From an uncultured Selenomonadales bacterium (lineage in GTDB: Bacteria > Bacillota > Negativicutes > Selenomonadales > Selenomonadaceae): a stretch of DNA of 6,090 nucleotides. Where the stretch lies: positions 1 to 6,090 of the forward strand of contig CALDHY010000099.1 in the NCBI GenBank assembly GCA_937901445.1, given 5' to 3'. The translations under genes were made by a program, and so were the position numbers. Shown here one piece after another: positions 1 through 6,090 of this stretch. Within the stretch, counting starts at the first letter, position 1, and every line of letters begins with the position of its first letter. The notes beneath the pieces were generated by a model. The model did no database searches. It was given only the letters and a program-made list of their open reading frames with translations, and was not told the origin of the DNA.

Positions 1-1276
1 AAGTTACGGCAGTTTGTTTTTCGTTGTAAGTGTAGCCGTCATAATAAATTTGCGTAGTAGATTTTTTCTTTGAATCTACAGTTGTAATTTTTTCGCCCGC
101 CGCGTCAATAACCGTAATTGAACCGTTTGAAGTTCCGAAAATAACATTATCGCCGCTAACTGCAACGTTGGTAATATCTGCGCCGATTGAAATTTTATCT
201 TCGCCAGCAACATAATCTGTGATAGTATCGTTGCCGCCGCCGTAAATGAAAACGTCTTTACCTGCGCCGCCGGTCAATGTATCGTTGCCCGTGCCGCCGT
301 TCAAACTGTCAGCAGATTTTCCGCCGGTTATTGAATTGTTGCCGGAATTTCCAACAATGTTTGAAGAGGCGTCCGCGCCCGTTACAGTCAAAATTCCGCT
401 GTCAATCGTGCCCTTGAAAGCTGAAGTTAAAGTTACGGCGTTTTTATTTTCGTTGTAAACTTTGCCGCTTTCATAAATGTAAACAGAATCATCAACATTA
501 ATTTTTTCGCCGACGCCGTTTTTAACTGTCAAAGTATTTGAACCAACTTTGAAAATAACGTCCTTAGATTTAACTGACGCGGTATAATCTGCGCCAATAG
601 AAATTTTATCGCCTTCAACATAATCTGTGATAACGTCTTTACCCGCACTGTAAACAAAAACATCGTTGCCGTCGCCGCCGGTTAAAGTATCGTTGCCTTT
701 GCCGCCGTTCAAAGTATCAGCACCCGCACCGCCGATTATGACGTTTGCCTTATCGTTGCCGGTAATTTGAATTGAAGTTTTAGCCGCGCCGTCGATTGTC
801 AAAATTGTTTTTAAAGTTTCGCTGTAACTGCCGCTGTAATTTGAGGCAAGACTAACAGCCGTCTTTTTGGCGTTGTACTTGACGTTTTCGCCGTAAATAA
901 AAGTTTCGGCTTTTTTGGCGTCGCTTTCAAGTACATTGATTGACGCGTCCGCGCCGTTTGCAATTTTTATAGAGCCGCTGCCAACTTTCAAAGTCAAATC
1001 TGAATCGTCAACAGTCCAACCGGCAATTTCGCCGCTTGTAATTTGCAAAGTATCAGTTGAGGTAAATCCCGTGATTGTATCGTTGCCGTCGCCTGATGCG
1101 TATTGGAAAATATTTTTGCCTTTCGTTGAAGAAATTGAGTCATTACCTGCGCCGCCGATGATTGTATTTTTGGAAATGCCGCTTGCAAGTGAAATTAAAT
1201 CATTGCCTGCGCCCGTCGAAATTACAACGCTTGTACCGTTATTTAAAATTGTATCAACGCCGGAACCGCCAATAAC
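1..1276 (-). repeat. C-terminal RTX region with tandem repeats of about 140 residues (residues 1564 to window edge)
   Basis: This is the clearest calcium-binding region. Early turns are GGSGVDTIL (1566-1574), STGAGNDLIS (1583-1592) and GGAGNDSIS (1604-1612). Then come uninterrupted nonapeptides: GGAGADTLN, GGKGNDTLT, GGDGNDVFV (1745-1771) and GGKSADSLN, GGTGNDTLT, GGAGKDVFI (1881-1907). Each set is followed by a closing turn (NDTITGFTSTDTLQI, DVITDYVEGDKISI, NDTITDYVAGEDKISI), then a beta module ending in an IYxxGxxYNxxxxAV segment at about 1690, 1830 and 1973. Equivalent positions lie 136-150 residues apart. The last unit is cut by the window edge just after NEKQTAVT, where the preceding copy leads into another nonapeptide set, so at least one more RTX block is expected to the left. 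Confidence 0.85.
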
Positions 1277-4200
1277 AGTAACTTTGCTGTAAGTGCCTTT
1301 TGCCAAATTCAGCGCGTAGCCGTCAGAAATTGTAAGTTCGCCGTTGGTTGTTGCCGCCTGCGCGACCGTAACAGTTTTAGTTTCTGTATCAAGTGAAAGT
1401 TGCGTTGCCTTTGCAGAAGTTTTCAAGCCGCTAACTGTTACCAGAGTTTGAGCCGCCGTTGCTGAAATATAGGAAATTTGATTGTCAGACAAAACGTAGC
1501 CTGCAGTTTGAGAGCCGATGCTGTAAGTTGCAGTTCCATTTGAAACAGTCCAGCCCGCGTCGGTTGTTGTCGAAGTTTCAACGTCGCTTGCAAGTGCCAA
1601 TTTATAATCACCCGTAATTGTAACGGTGTTTCTGGTTGAAAGGGCGTTTGCCGAAATTGTAACTGTTGTATTTTTCAATGAAATATCATCAACAGTTGCC
1701 GCCGTACTCAAGCCGGTTATTGTTGTTAAAGTTGTACTTGATTCAGCTTGATAAACAATCTGATTATCTGAAACAACATAGCCCGCGCTTGTGCCTGAAG
1801 TATAAGTTGCAGTTCCTTTTGAAACTGTCCAGCTTGTCGCGCCGCTTGTCGGTGTTTCAACGTCGCTTGCAAGTGCCAATTTATAATTGCCCGTGATTGT
1901 AACGGTGTTTCTTGTCGAAAGGGCGTTTGCCGAAATTGTAACCGTGTTGTTTGATTCATTCAACAAAATATCATCAGCAGTTGCACTTGTACTCAAGCCG
2001 GTTATTGTTATCAAATTGCCGTATGTTGCAACGCCGTTTGAAACTTTCCAAGTGTCAGCAGATAATAAATCGCCCAATGTTGTCCTTGTGCCGCCGTTGA
2101 CAATCACCGCGCCTTCATAATCTGAAATATCATTAACGCTTTCAAGGTTAAGTGTAACGTTGCCGAGCGTCAACACGCCGTTTTCAAAATCTGCCGCCGT
2201 AACTGCACTGCTCAAAGAAATTATATCCGCCGCCGAAAAATCGCCGATTGTTGCCGTAACTGCGCCGCCGAAAACAAGTGTATCTGTACCATTGCCTGAA
2301 TAAATTTTAACGCCGCTTGAATCCGTAACAGAAATTATATCGTTGCCGTCATCTGTACTGCCTGCCGAATAATCGCCATAAATTGAAGCTTTGCCGTTGC
2401 CGCTAATGTTGCTTACAGAAATTTTTTCGTTGCCGTAACCGCCGCTGATTTCTAAGTTGCCGCTTGTAACAGTGATATTTGAAGCAGTAATTGTATCGTT
2501 GCCTTTGCCCGCGTCGATATTAAGCACGCCGCCGCTTGAAATTTTAACGTTGCTGACAGTGAAATTTTCGGCGTCTTCAGTGCCGGTTAAATATTTTTCA
2601 TCAGAAATAACCGTATCGTTGACGCTTGAAACAACTTGCCAATAATCGGAACTGCTCATATTTGAAATAAAAGAATCAAAGTCTCCGCTGTAAACTTTAT
2701 TATCGCTTTCACGAATAATTTTGCCGCCGCTGACAGTGTAAGTTACATTGTCGATTAAAATAATTTCGCCCTCGTCAAAGTTAGAAATTCCTACAAGATT
2801 TTCGCCGCTTGAATCATAGTTGAAAGTTACGCCGTCACTTGCAGAAATAATTTCAAAAGTATAACCTTCAAGCGCAAGAGTGCCGCTGTAAAGAATAACC
2901 GTGAAGTTTGTAAAATCATTGACGTAGTGATTAATTTCAGTGTTGAAAGTCGCACTCAAAATATCGCCGGAAGTATACGCGCCTTGAGTGGTTGTTATTT
3001 CTTCGCCGTTTGAAATTGTTGTTACAGTTTCTTTTGCAATATAGTTACTGCTTGCCGTGTAATTTTCTGTATTCGTGCCGTCTGTAATTGAAACTGCCGC
3101 GCCGTTTGTAAGACCGCTAATCGCTAAATTACTTCCAACTGTAACTGTAACATTGCCGTTGCCGCTGTAAGTTAAATTTTTAAAAATTTGTTCGGTGGCG
3201 TCATAAAAATTGAAACTGCCGCTGACAGTAAAATTGCCGCTGTAAGCATAACTGCCAATAAAGCCCGCCGTGCCCGTAAATCTGCAGGAAGTTTCGCCAA
3301 TAGTCAAAGTGTGCGCGTTTGAATCCGGCGGCGTTATCGAAATTAAACAATCATCAACGTTGCTTATCGTAATATTTTTATTTCTGTCAATTACAACTTT
3401 TGCATAAGTTTCAGTTGGAATATCACTGAAGACCGTCGCGCCGTCATAAATATTCAATTCGTCATCGAAAACCAAAAAGTAATAAGTTCCCGCGCTCCAG
3501 TCAAAACTTTCAACACCCAACATATCGCCGAGCGTGGTTGTAGTCCAGCCGTTTCTGATTGACATATCGTAAAAGTTAGAAATACTTTCGGCGTTGTTGA
3601 GATAAATTGTAGTATCGCCCAAAATTACGGCGTTATCTTCATAACCTGCCAAAGTTACTCTCGTTGGCAAGTAAATTGAATCGTTTGCAACGTCAAAATC
3701 ATTTATCGTCAAGCTGTAAACATTTGAATAAATTGTATAAACGTCCGCGCCGTCGCCGCCGGTAATGGTGTTATTGTTGCCGGAAATTGAAACTGAATCG
3801 TTGCCGCCGCCGAGTGAAACTGCGTTAAATTCGCCGGTAATTGTGGCAGAATCTGCGCCGCTGCCTGAAATAACGCTGTTGTTGCTTGTTATCCCTGAAA
3901 AAGTCCAATCGTCATTGCTTGCATAAATTTGTTGACGAATACCGGGCGAAAGTTCATAGGTATAATTTTCGACAGTACCGACGCTGTAATTTGAAGAAGT
4001 GGCAGTAGTAGTGGCGCGTGTAAGACTTGTAGAATTTAAATTTGAATAATAGGTGGCGTCCGCGCCTGTTAAATCTACCCTAACTTTAGCTTCGCCGAAT
4101 GCAGGAAGGCTTGAAGTTTGAGTGGCGGCAGTTTTGGCAAAGTAGCGCAGGAGCATATAACCGGCGGCGTAAGAATCAGATTTGCCTGTACCTGTATCAG

Positions 4201-5965
4201 TTAAATCAATCGAACTTGCAAGCCTTGAAGTATCAGTACCGCCGCCCGCCAAATCCCAAATACGGGTAACTCGTTCATCGTCGATGCCGTGAACTAATTC
4301 AGCAATACCTTCCTTGAAAAATTGCGGCAGAGAATTAAAGTTGTTGATATTCGCCGCCAAAATAGCGTGGTTAAGTTCGTGCGCAAGCGTCCTATCTAAA
4401 TTGTAAGTAGATGAAAGACCATTTTGAGTAATGACAGTGGAGCCGTTTTCATTACTTTCAGAAATAGTTGAAAAGTGCGCCATATTTATTCCAAGTTCCA
4501 AATCAACGCCGCTTTGATAATTTCTGACAAAAGCTAAACTGCCTTCTTCGTCTGTGTAGAAAAAAACTTTTATATTTGTGCCGGTTACGCCGTCCGTAGT
4601 AAAACCTAAGCCGTAACTTTCTTCATTGAGTTTCAAGCCTTCCTTAATCCACCATTTGTAAACGCCGTCCCAAACAGTTTTCTGCGCGGTAGACATAGTA
4701 TCATAAGTTAAAGTTGTAATACCGCTAACTTTAGGATTAGAATCAGACGCCGCACCCCAAAGTTCGACAGTTAAGCCTTGAGTAGTAAAAGTTGTAATTT
4801 CCGGAGCTTCACTTGAAACAGTACCAACTGCGCCGCCGCTAACAGAGCTGAAAGTTGCAGTGTTGCCGCTAAGTGAAAAACTGCCGCTTGTATCTGTAAC
4901 GTCTGAAAGATTAACGGTTACTGCCGTTGAAGTATCAGTTACAGTTGCCGCTTCGGCGTTTTCAGTTTCTGTAAAGTCAACAAACGCGCTTAACCATTTG
5001 CCGAGCTTTAAAGTTTTGCCGTTGACTGTAACATAGGAATTTTGGGCGTCAGTCCAGCCGGAAATTTTAAAAGTACGTTTGCCTGTGGCGTCAGTAACGG
5101 TTACTGTATCGTTGGCTAAAGTTGCAGACGCCAAAATAAAATTGCCTTCGATATTTAGTTTGTCAAATTCTTCAAAGTTTTCAATGGTAAAATTTTTAAC
5201 GGCTGAACTGATATTGACAGTATCGGCGGCAGAATCACTTTCGCCGGTAGAAATTGTGGCGTTGTTGCCTGTAACGTTAATGACATCTGCGCCCGCGCCT
5301 GCGTCAATGGAATCTGCGCCGCCTGAATTAATTGTATCGTTGCCGCTTGTTGCAGAAACAATCCAATCGTTTGTGCCGGTGTTGATAATTTGTTTAGTTG
5401 AACCGGTTGCAGTGTACTTGTTGCCAATTTCCGGAACGACTGTATCAGAATCTTTGACAGTATCGCCGCCCGCGTCCGAGCCGGTTATTGCGCCCGTGTC
5501 TGTATTGCCGGTTGAGCGTGAATTTACATAAGTTGCCGAGCCGTTATACGGGAAAACGTAGCGTTCAAGTTCAATCCCGCAATAATCATTAAGAAAAGTA
5601 TCAGCCGTTAAAATCCTGATTCTTTCGGCGGCGGTAAAATATTCGTTGTGATAATTGCGCGGCGTGCTTGAATATTGGGCAGTTTCGGCAAGGGCGGCGG
5701 CAAGTTCAGTATCAGTTTCAGCCAATTCAAGTAAATCTGAAAGTTGCAAGCCGTCATAATCAGTTTTATAATTATCGCCGAGAATTGATTTAATAGCGGC
5801 GCGTTCGGCGGTTTTTTGGTCGGCAAGAAAATTATCAATTACTTCCTGAATCCCGCTGTATCTTGAACCGGCTTTTACGGCGTCATCGAGTGCGTCAAGC
5901 GAACTGTCATAATTTTGAATGTTTAGTGCCGTCATAGAATTCTTTATAACTTCTTGTGCAGTCAT
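1..5965 (-). CDS. Giant RTX-type multidomain protein with internal HExxH metallopeptidase domain (3' end outside window)
   Basis: The frame is open for 1988 codons from the ATG at 5965 to the window edge, with no stop or frameshift; the C-terminus is missing. The start is supported by AAAGGAG 8 nt upstream and by absence of coding signal further upstream. The protein begins MTAQEVIKNS and has no hydrophobic signal peptide or membrane segment. Domain order: helical N-terminus (1-140), RTX-like block (194-272), zinc peptidase (386-620), RTX-like block (695-770), beta region (771-1120), RTX-like block (1125-1251), three Trp-initiated repeats (1306-1565), and C-terminal GGxGxD repeats (1564-1988). 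It is rich in Gly, Ser, Thr, Asn and Asp, poor in Arg, with only three Cys visible (129, 873, 894). Gly codons are mostly GGC and Glu codons almost all GAA, evenly along the gene, so no recent patchwork is evident. In known RTX proteins such repeats bind calcium outside the cell after type I secretion; that export route is inferred here. The substrate is unknown. Confidence 0.95.
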   Translation of the reverse strand, partial: MTAQEVIKNSMTALNIQNYDSSLDALDDAVKAGSRYSGIQEVIDNFLADQKTAERAAIKSILGDNYKTDYDGLQLSDLLELAETDTELAAALAETAQYSSTPRNYHNEYFTAAERIRILTADTFLNDYCGIELERYVFPYNGSATYVNSRSTGNTDTGAITGSDAGGDTVKDSDTVVPEIGNKYTATGSTKQIINTGTNDWIVSATSGNDTINSGGADSIDAGAGADVINVTGNNATISTGESDSAADTVNISSAVKNFTIENFEEFDKLNIEGNFILASATLANDTVTVTDATGKRTFKISGWTDAQNSYVTVNGKTLKLGKWLSAFVDFTETENAEAATVTDTSTAVTVNLSDVTDTSGSFSLSGNTATFSSVSGGAVGTVSSEAPEITTFTTQGLTVELWGAASDSNPKVSGITTLTYDTMSTAQKTVWDGVYKWWIKEGLKLNEESYGLGFTTDGVTGTNIKVFFYTDEEGSLAFVRNYQSGVDLELGINMAHFSTISESNENGSTVITQNGLSSTYNLDRTLAHELNHAILAANINNFNSLPQFFKEGIAELVHGIDDERVTRIWDLAGGGTDTSRLASSIDLTDTGTGKSDSYAAGYMLLRYFAKTAATQTSSLPAFGEAKVRVDLTGADATYYSNLNSTSLTRATTTATSSNYSVGTVENYTYELSPGIRQQIYASNDDWTFSGITSNNSVISGSGADSATITGEFNAVSLGGGNDSVSISGNNNTITGGDGADVYTIYSNVYSLTINDFDVANDSIYLPTRVTLAGYEDNAVILGDTTIYLNNAESISNFYDMSIRNGWTTTTLGDMLGVESFDWSAGTYYFLVFDDELNIYDGATVFSDIPTETYAKVVIDRNKNITISNVDDCLISITPPDSNAHTLTIGETSCRFTGTAGFIGSYAYSGNFTVSGSFNFYDATEQIFKNLTYSGNGNVTVTVGSNLAISGLTNGAAVSITDGTNTENYTASSNYIAKETVTTISNGEEITTTQGAYTSGDILSATFNTEINHYVNDFTNFTVILYSGTLALEGYTFEIISASDGVTFNYDSSGENLVGISNFDEGEIILIDNVTYTVSGGKIIRESDNKVYSGDFDSFISNMSSSDYWQVVSSVNDTVISDEKYLTGTEDAENFTVSNVKISSGGVLNIDAGKGNDTITASNITVTSGNLEISGGYGNEKISVSNISGNGKASIYGDYSAGSTDDGNDIISVTDSSGVKIYSGNGTDTLVFGGAVTATIGDFSAADIISLSSAVTAADFENGVLTLGNVTLNLESVNDISDYEGAVIVNGGTRTTLGDLLSADTWKVSNGVATYGNLITITGLSTSATADDILLNESNNTVTISANALSTRNTVTITGNYKLALASDVETPTSGATSWTVSKGTATYTSGTSAGYVVSDNQIVYQAESSTTLTTITGLSTAATVDDISLKNTTVTISANALSTRNTVTITGDYKLALASDVETSTTTDAGWTVSNGTATYSIGSQTAGYVLSDNQISYISATAAQTLVTVSGLKTSAKATQLSLDTETKTVTVAQAATTNGELTISDGYALNLAKGTYSKVTVIGGSGVDTILNNGTSVVISTGAGNDLISLASGISKNTIIGGAGNDSISSTKGKNIFQYASGDGNDTITGFTSTDTLQITSGEIAGWTVDDSDLTLKVGSGSIKIANGADASINVLESDAKKAETFIYGENVKYNAKKTAVSLASNYSGSYSETLKTILTIDGAAKTSIQITGNDKANVIIGGAGADTLNGGKGNDTLTGGDGNDVFVYSAGKDVITDYVEGDKISIGADYTASVKSKDVIFKVGSNTLTVKNGVGEKINVDDSVYIYESGKVYNENKNAVTLTSAFKGTIDSGILTVTGADASSNIVGNSGNNSITGGKSADSLNGGTGNDTLTGGAGKDVFIYGGGNDTITDYVAGEDKISIGADITNVAVSGDNVIFGTSNGSITVIDAAGEKITTVDSKKKSTTQIYYDGYTYNEKQTAVT
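1575..1665 (-). repeat. DNA-level direct repeat, copy 1 (partner at 1854-1944)
   Basis: This stretch and the one 279 bp to the right are nearly identical, including many synonymous positions. It encodes the conserved SANALSTRNTVTITG and YKLALASDVET portion of the Trp-initiated repeat. The spacing is a multiple of three, so unequal recombination between the copies would keep the reading frame while losing or gaining 93 residues. Confidence 0.8.
1854..1944 (-). repeat. DNA-level direct repeat, copy 2 (partner at 1575-1665)
   Basis: This is the partner of the repeat 279 bp to the left. Just upstream in the coding direction this copy carries two extra codons (LNESNNTV against LKNTTV), a small in-frame indel showing that the copies have begun to diverge outside the conserved core. 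Confidence 0.8.
2213..2593 (-). repeat. Third RTX-like block (residues 1125-1251)
   Basis: It opens with YLTGTEDAENFTV and contains the turns DAGKGNDTIT (1151-1160), SGGYGNEKISV (1174-1184), DDGNDIISV (1205-1213) and SGNGTDTLVFGG (1223-1234). It closes with ATIGDFSAADIISL (1238-1251), again the F-x3-D turn. Some turns keep the full G-N-D calcium-binding triplet (GKGND, DGND), others are degenerate (GYGNE, GNGTD). The block leads into LTLGNVTLNLESVNDIS and the NGGTRTTLGDLL motif at 1290-1301. Confidence 0.7.
2606..3655 (-). other. Long beta-rich region of unknown role (residues 771-1120)
   Basis: The region has alternating hydrophobic and Ser/Thr/Asn residues typical of stacked beta-strands or beta-sandwich modules, few classic RTX motifs, and no catalytic motif that I can recognise. 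It includes NGWTTTTLGDML (805-816), a motif repeated elsewhere in the protein, and two of the three visible cysteines (873 and 894), which could form a disulfide after secretion. The stretch around 900-960 (YSGNFTVSGSFNFYDATE and following) looks like a beta-helix or filamentous adhesin rung. It could be a spacer or binding region; function is not assigned. Confidence 0.45.
3656..3883 (-). repeat. Second RTX-like block, directly after the peptidase (residues 695-770)
   Basis: Short repeated turns occur: SGSGADSATITGEF (700-713), LGGGNDSVSISGNNNTITGG (718-737) and GDGADVYTIY (737-746). The block closes with LTINDFDVANDSIYL (752-766), the same (I)-x-(D/N)F-x3-D type turn as in the first block. 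Together with the first block it brackets the peptidase, so the enzyme probably sits as a globular insert between two calcium-stabilised beta-rolls. Confidence 0.7.
4106..4810 (-). other. Putative zinc metallopeptidase domain (residues 386-620), gluzincin-like
   Basis: This segment is more globular than its surroundings, with Trp, Lys, Phe and Tyr residues (for example VWDGVYKWWIKEG near 431-443). It holds the zinc-binding motif HELNH at 529-533, preceded by DRTLA, and KEGIAEL at 551-557. His533 and Glu552 are separated by 18 residues, giving HExxH-x18-E, the ligand spacing of M1-family gluzincins, where the third ligand lies in an (N/S)EG motif. His529, His533 and Glu552 would bind zinc and Glu530 would be the general base. 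The segment SYAAGYMLLRYFAK (598-611) resembles the Tyr-containing helix that follows the EG motif in peptidase-MA-like domains. The serralysin motif HExxHxxGxxH is absent. Activity is expected because all catalytic residues are present, but substrate and possible self-cleavage are unknown. Confidence 0.75.
4298..4381 (-). other. Zinc-site motif HELNH-x18-E and EGIAEL (residues 529-556)
   Basis: The codons for His529, Glu530 and His533 lie between 4381 and 4367, and Glu552 lies at 4310-4312. Between them is AANINNFNSLPQFF, ending in a Pro and aromatic residues just before the EG motif, as is common in gluzincin peptidases. The active-site assignment is from motif and spacing only. Confidence 0.75.
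5150..5386 (-). repeat. First RTX-like beta-roll block (residues 194-272)
   Basis: Degenerate nonapeptide-like turns are visible: SGNDTINSGGADSIDAGAG around 207-225, then ADVINVTGNNATISTGESD. The block ends with the strand and turn NFTIENFEEFDKLNIEG (258-274), which matches the I-x-x-F-x3-D closing turn found after other RTX blocks in this protein. The Asp/Asn positions suit calcium binding as in RTX beta-rolls, but the repeats are less regular than the C-terminal ones, so some sites may not bind. Confidence 0.7.
5546..5965 (-). other. N-terminal helical segment without signal peptide (residues 1-140)
   Basis: The first 140 residues differ from the rest of the protein: they contain Lys, Arg, Glu, Leu and Ala in patterns expected of amphipathic helices (for example around DALDDAVKAG, SDLLELAETD and AAERIRILTAD) and lack Gly/Asn repeats. 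There is no hydrophobic N-terminal stretch, so Sec export by a classical signal peptide is unlikely. A non-cleaved helical N-terminus followed by RTX blocks is common in type I-secreted proteins. It may be a family-specific cap or retention domain; I do not recognise a named domain. A linker rich in Gly, Thr, Asp and Ser follows (about 141-190). Confidence 0.5.
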
Positions 5966-5973
5966 AGTTATTT

Positions 5974-5980
5974 CTCCTTT
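5974..5980 (-). promoter_or_regulatory. Shine-Dalgarno sequence AAAGGAG
   Basis: On the minus strand AAAGGAG is followed by eight bases (AAATAACT) and then the ATG at 5965. Strength and spacing are near ideal and decide the start of the gene; the next in-frame ATG (codon 11) has no comparable site. Confidence 0.9.
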
Positions 5981-6010
5981 AGTGATAGCCTTTATTTTTT
6001 ATATCGATTG

Positions 6011-6044
6011 TTTATAGTTTCAAGGTTAAAATTTTTTTTGACAA
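6011..6044 (-). promoter_or_regulatory. Possible promoter (weak call)
   Basis: On the minus strand TATAAA (6011-6016) could serve as a -10 box, which would place transcription start about 40 bases before the ATG. A -35-like TTGTCA lies at 6039-6044, but the gap of 22 bases is too long for a standard vegetative promoter. Between them is an A8T4 tract (6028-6039) that may bend DNA. The assignment is tentative. Confidence 0.25.
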
Positions 6045-6047
6045 GTC

Positions 6048-6078
6048 GGCTTTTCTTTCTTTAAAAGAAATAAAAGCC
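6048..6078. repeat. Imperfect 31-bp inverted repeat in the leader region
   Basis: GGCTTTTCTTTCTTT pairs with AAAGAAATAAAAGCC around a central base, with one C/A mismatch. The only GC pairs are the three at the outer ends, and no T-run directly follows on either strand, so it is not a classical intrinsic terminator. It may be an operator-like palindrome upstream of the possible promoter, or overlap the terminator of a gene to the right: on the minus strand GCCAGGC followed by TTTTATTTCTTTT at the window edge looks like the 3' arm and T-tract of one. Confidence 0.4.
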
Positions 6079-6090
6079 TGGCAAAAGAAA

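Larger units (their letters stand above)
1271..2050 (-). repeat. Three tandem Trp-initiated beta repeats (residues 1306-1565)
   Basis: Copies begin at W1306 (KVSNGVATY), W1379 (TVSKGTATY) and W1472 (TVSNGTATY). Copies B and C are 93 residues apart and share GYVxSDNQIxY, TLxT and xTGLST/VSGLKT. Copy A lacks the GYVxSDNQI segment, so its offset to B is 73. Copies A and B share TVTISANALSTRNTVTITG followed by YKLALASDVET, which is missing or strongly diverged in copy C. The sharing is visible in the DNA (1575 to about 1665 against 1854 to about 1944, offset 279 bp, only a few mismatches), which indicates recent duplication or gene conversion. The role is likely structural spacing or adhesion; I do not recognise a named family. 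Confidence 0.75.

Noticed and set aside
1..1276. CRISPR array or non-coding satellite as explanation for the repetitive DNA
   Set aside because: The repeats have codon periodicity, vary mostly in ways that preserve Gly/Asn/Asp motifs, and remain in one open frame; there are no constant direct repeats with unique spacers.
915..1292. Plus-strand open frame of 125 codons
   Set aside because: It is an antisense shadow of the C-terminal RTX region; the low-complexity composition mirrors the GGxGxD codons and no domain is recognisable.
4298..4381. Serralysin (M10) assignment for the peptidase
   Set aside because: The motif is HELNHAILAA, lacking the HExxHxxGxxH third histidine; the EG motif with 18-residue spacing fits a gluzincin instead.
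5155..5427. Minus-strand open frame of 90 codons in another frame
   Set aside because: It overlaps the main frame out of register within the first RTX-like block, is rich in Gln/Leu/Thr from shifted repeat codons, and has no own ribosome binding site.
5079..5531. Plus-strand open frame of 150 codons
   Set aside because: It lies fully antisense to the strongly supported minus-strand gene, has no ribosome binding site of note, and its Val/Ser/Pro/Ala-rich composition is what the reverse complement of this repeat-rich, GGC/GCC-rich coding sequence gives.
6048..6078. Classical rho-independent terminator
   Set aside because: The stem is mainly A/T, contains a mismatch, and neither strand has a T-run immediately after the stem.

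Overview
The window holds one protein-coding gene, on the minus strand. It starts with an ATG at 5965, behind a strong Shine-Dalgarno sequence, and runs without a stop codon or frameshift through the left edge of the window. That gives 1988 visible codons with the C-terminus missing. I translated the reading frame by hand from the start to the window edge. The residue count agrees exactly with the coordinates. The only non-coding part is about 125 bp of leader DNA on the right (5966-6090).

The product is a giant, modular, beta-rich, acidic, Gly/Ser/Thr/Asn/Asp-rich protein of the RTX (repeats-in-toxin, hemolysin-type calcium-binding) kind. From N- to C-terminus I see: a helical N-terminal segment without a signal peptide (about residues 1-140); a short linker; a first RTX-like beta-roll block (194-272); a beta module (273-385); a putative zinc metallopeptidase domain (386-620) with HELNH at 529-533 and Glu at 552, i.e. 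HExxH-x18-E; a second RTX-like block (695-770); a long beta-rich region (771-1120); a third RTX-like block (1125-1251); three copies of a Trp-initiated, Thr/Val-rich repeat (1306 to about 1565); and a C-terminal series of RTX blocks in repeats of about 140 residues (1564 to the edge) holding the best GGxGxD nonapeptides.

The organism cannot be fixed from one gene. A Shine-Dalgarno of AAAGGAG type, AT-rich leader DNA, heavy use of GGC, GCC, AAC and GAA codons, and this style of giant RTX protein fit an anaerobic Negativicutes bacterium (Selenomonas-like, gut or rumen). This is inference from general resemblance.

The likely biology is a large exported cell-surface or extracellular protein, probably leaving by a type I (ABC transporter) system through a C-terminal signal beyond the window. 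It would fold on binding external calcium and display an internal metallopeptidase. The most notable features are that the peptidase has the M1/gluzincin-like ligand spacing, not the serralysin motif usual in RTX proteases, and that it sits between RTX blocks in the N-terminal third.
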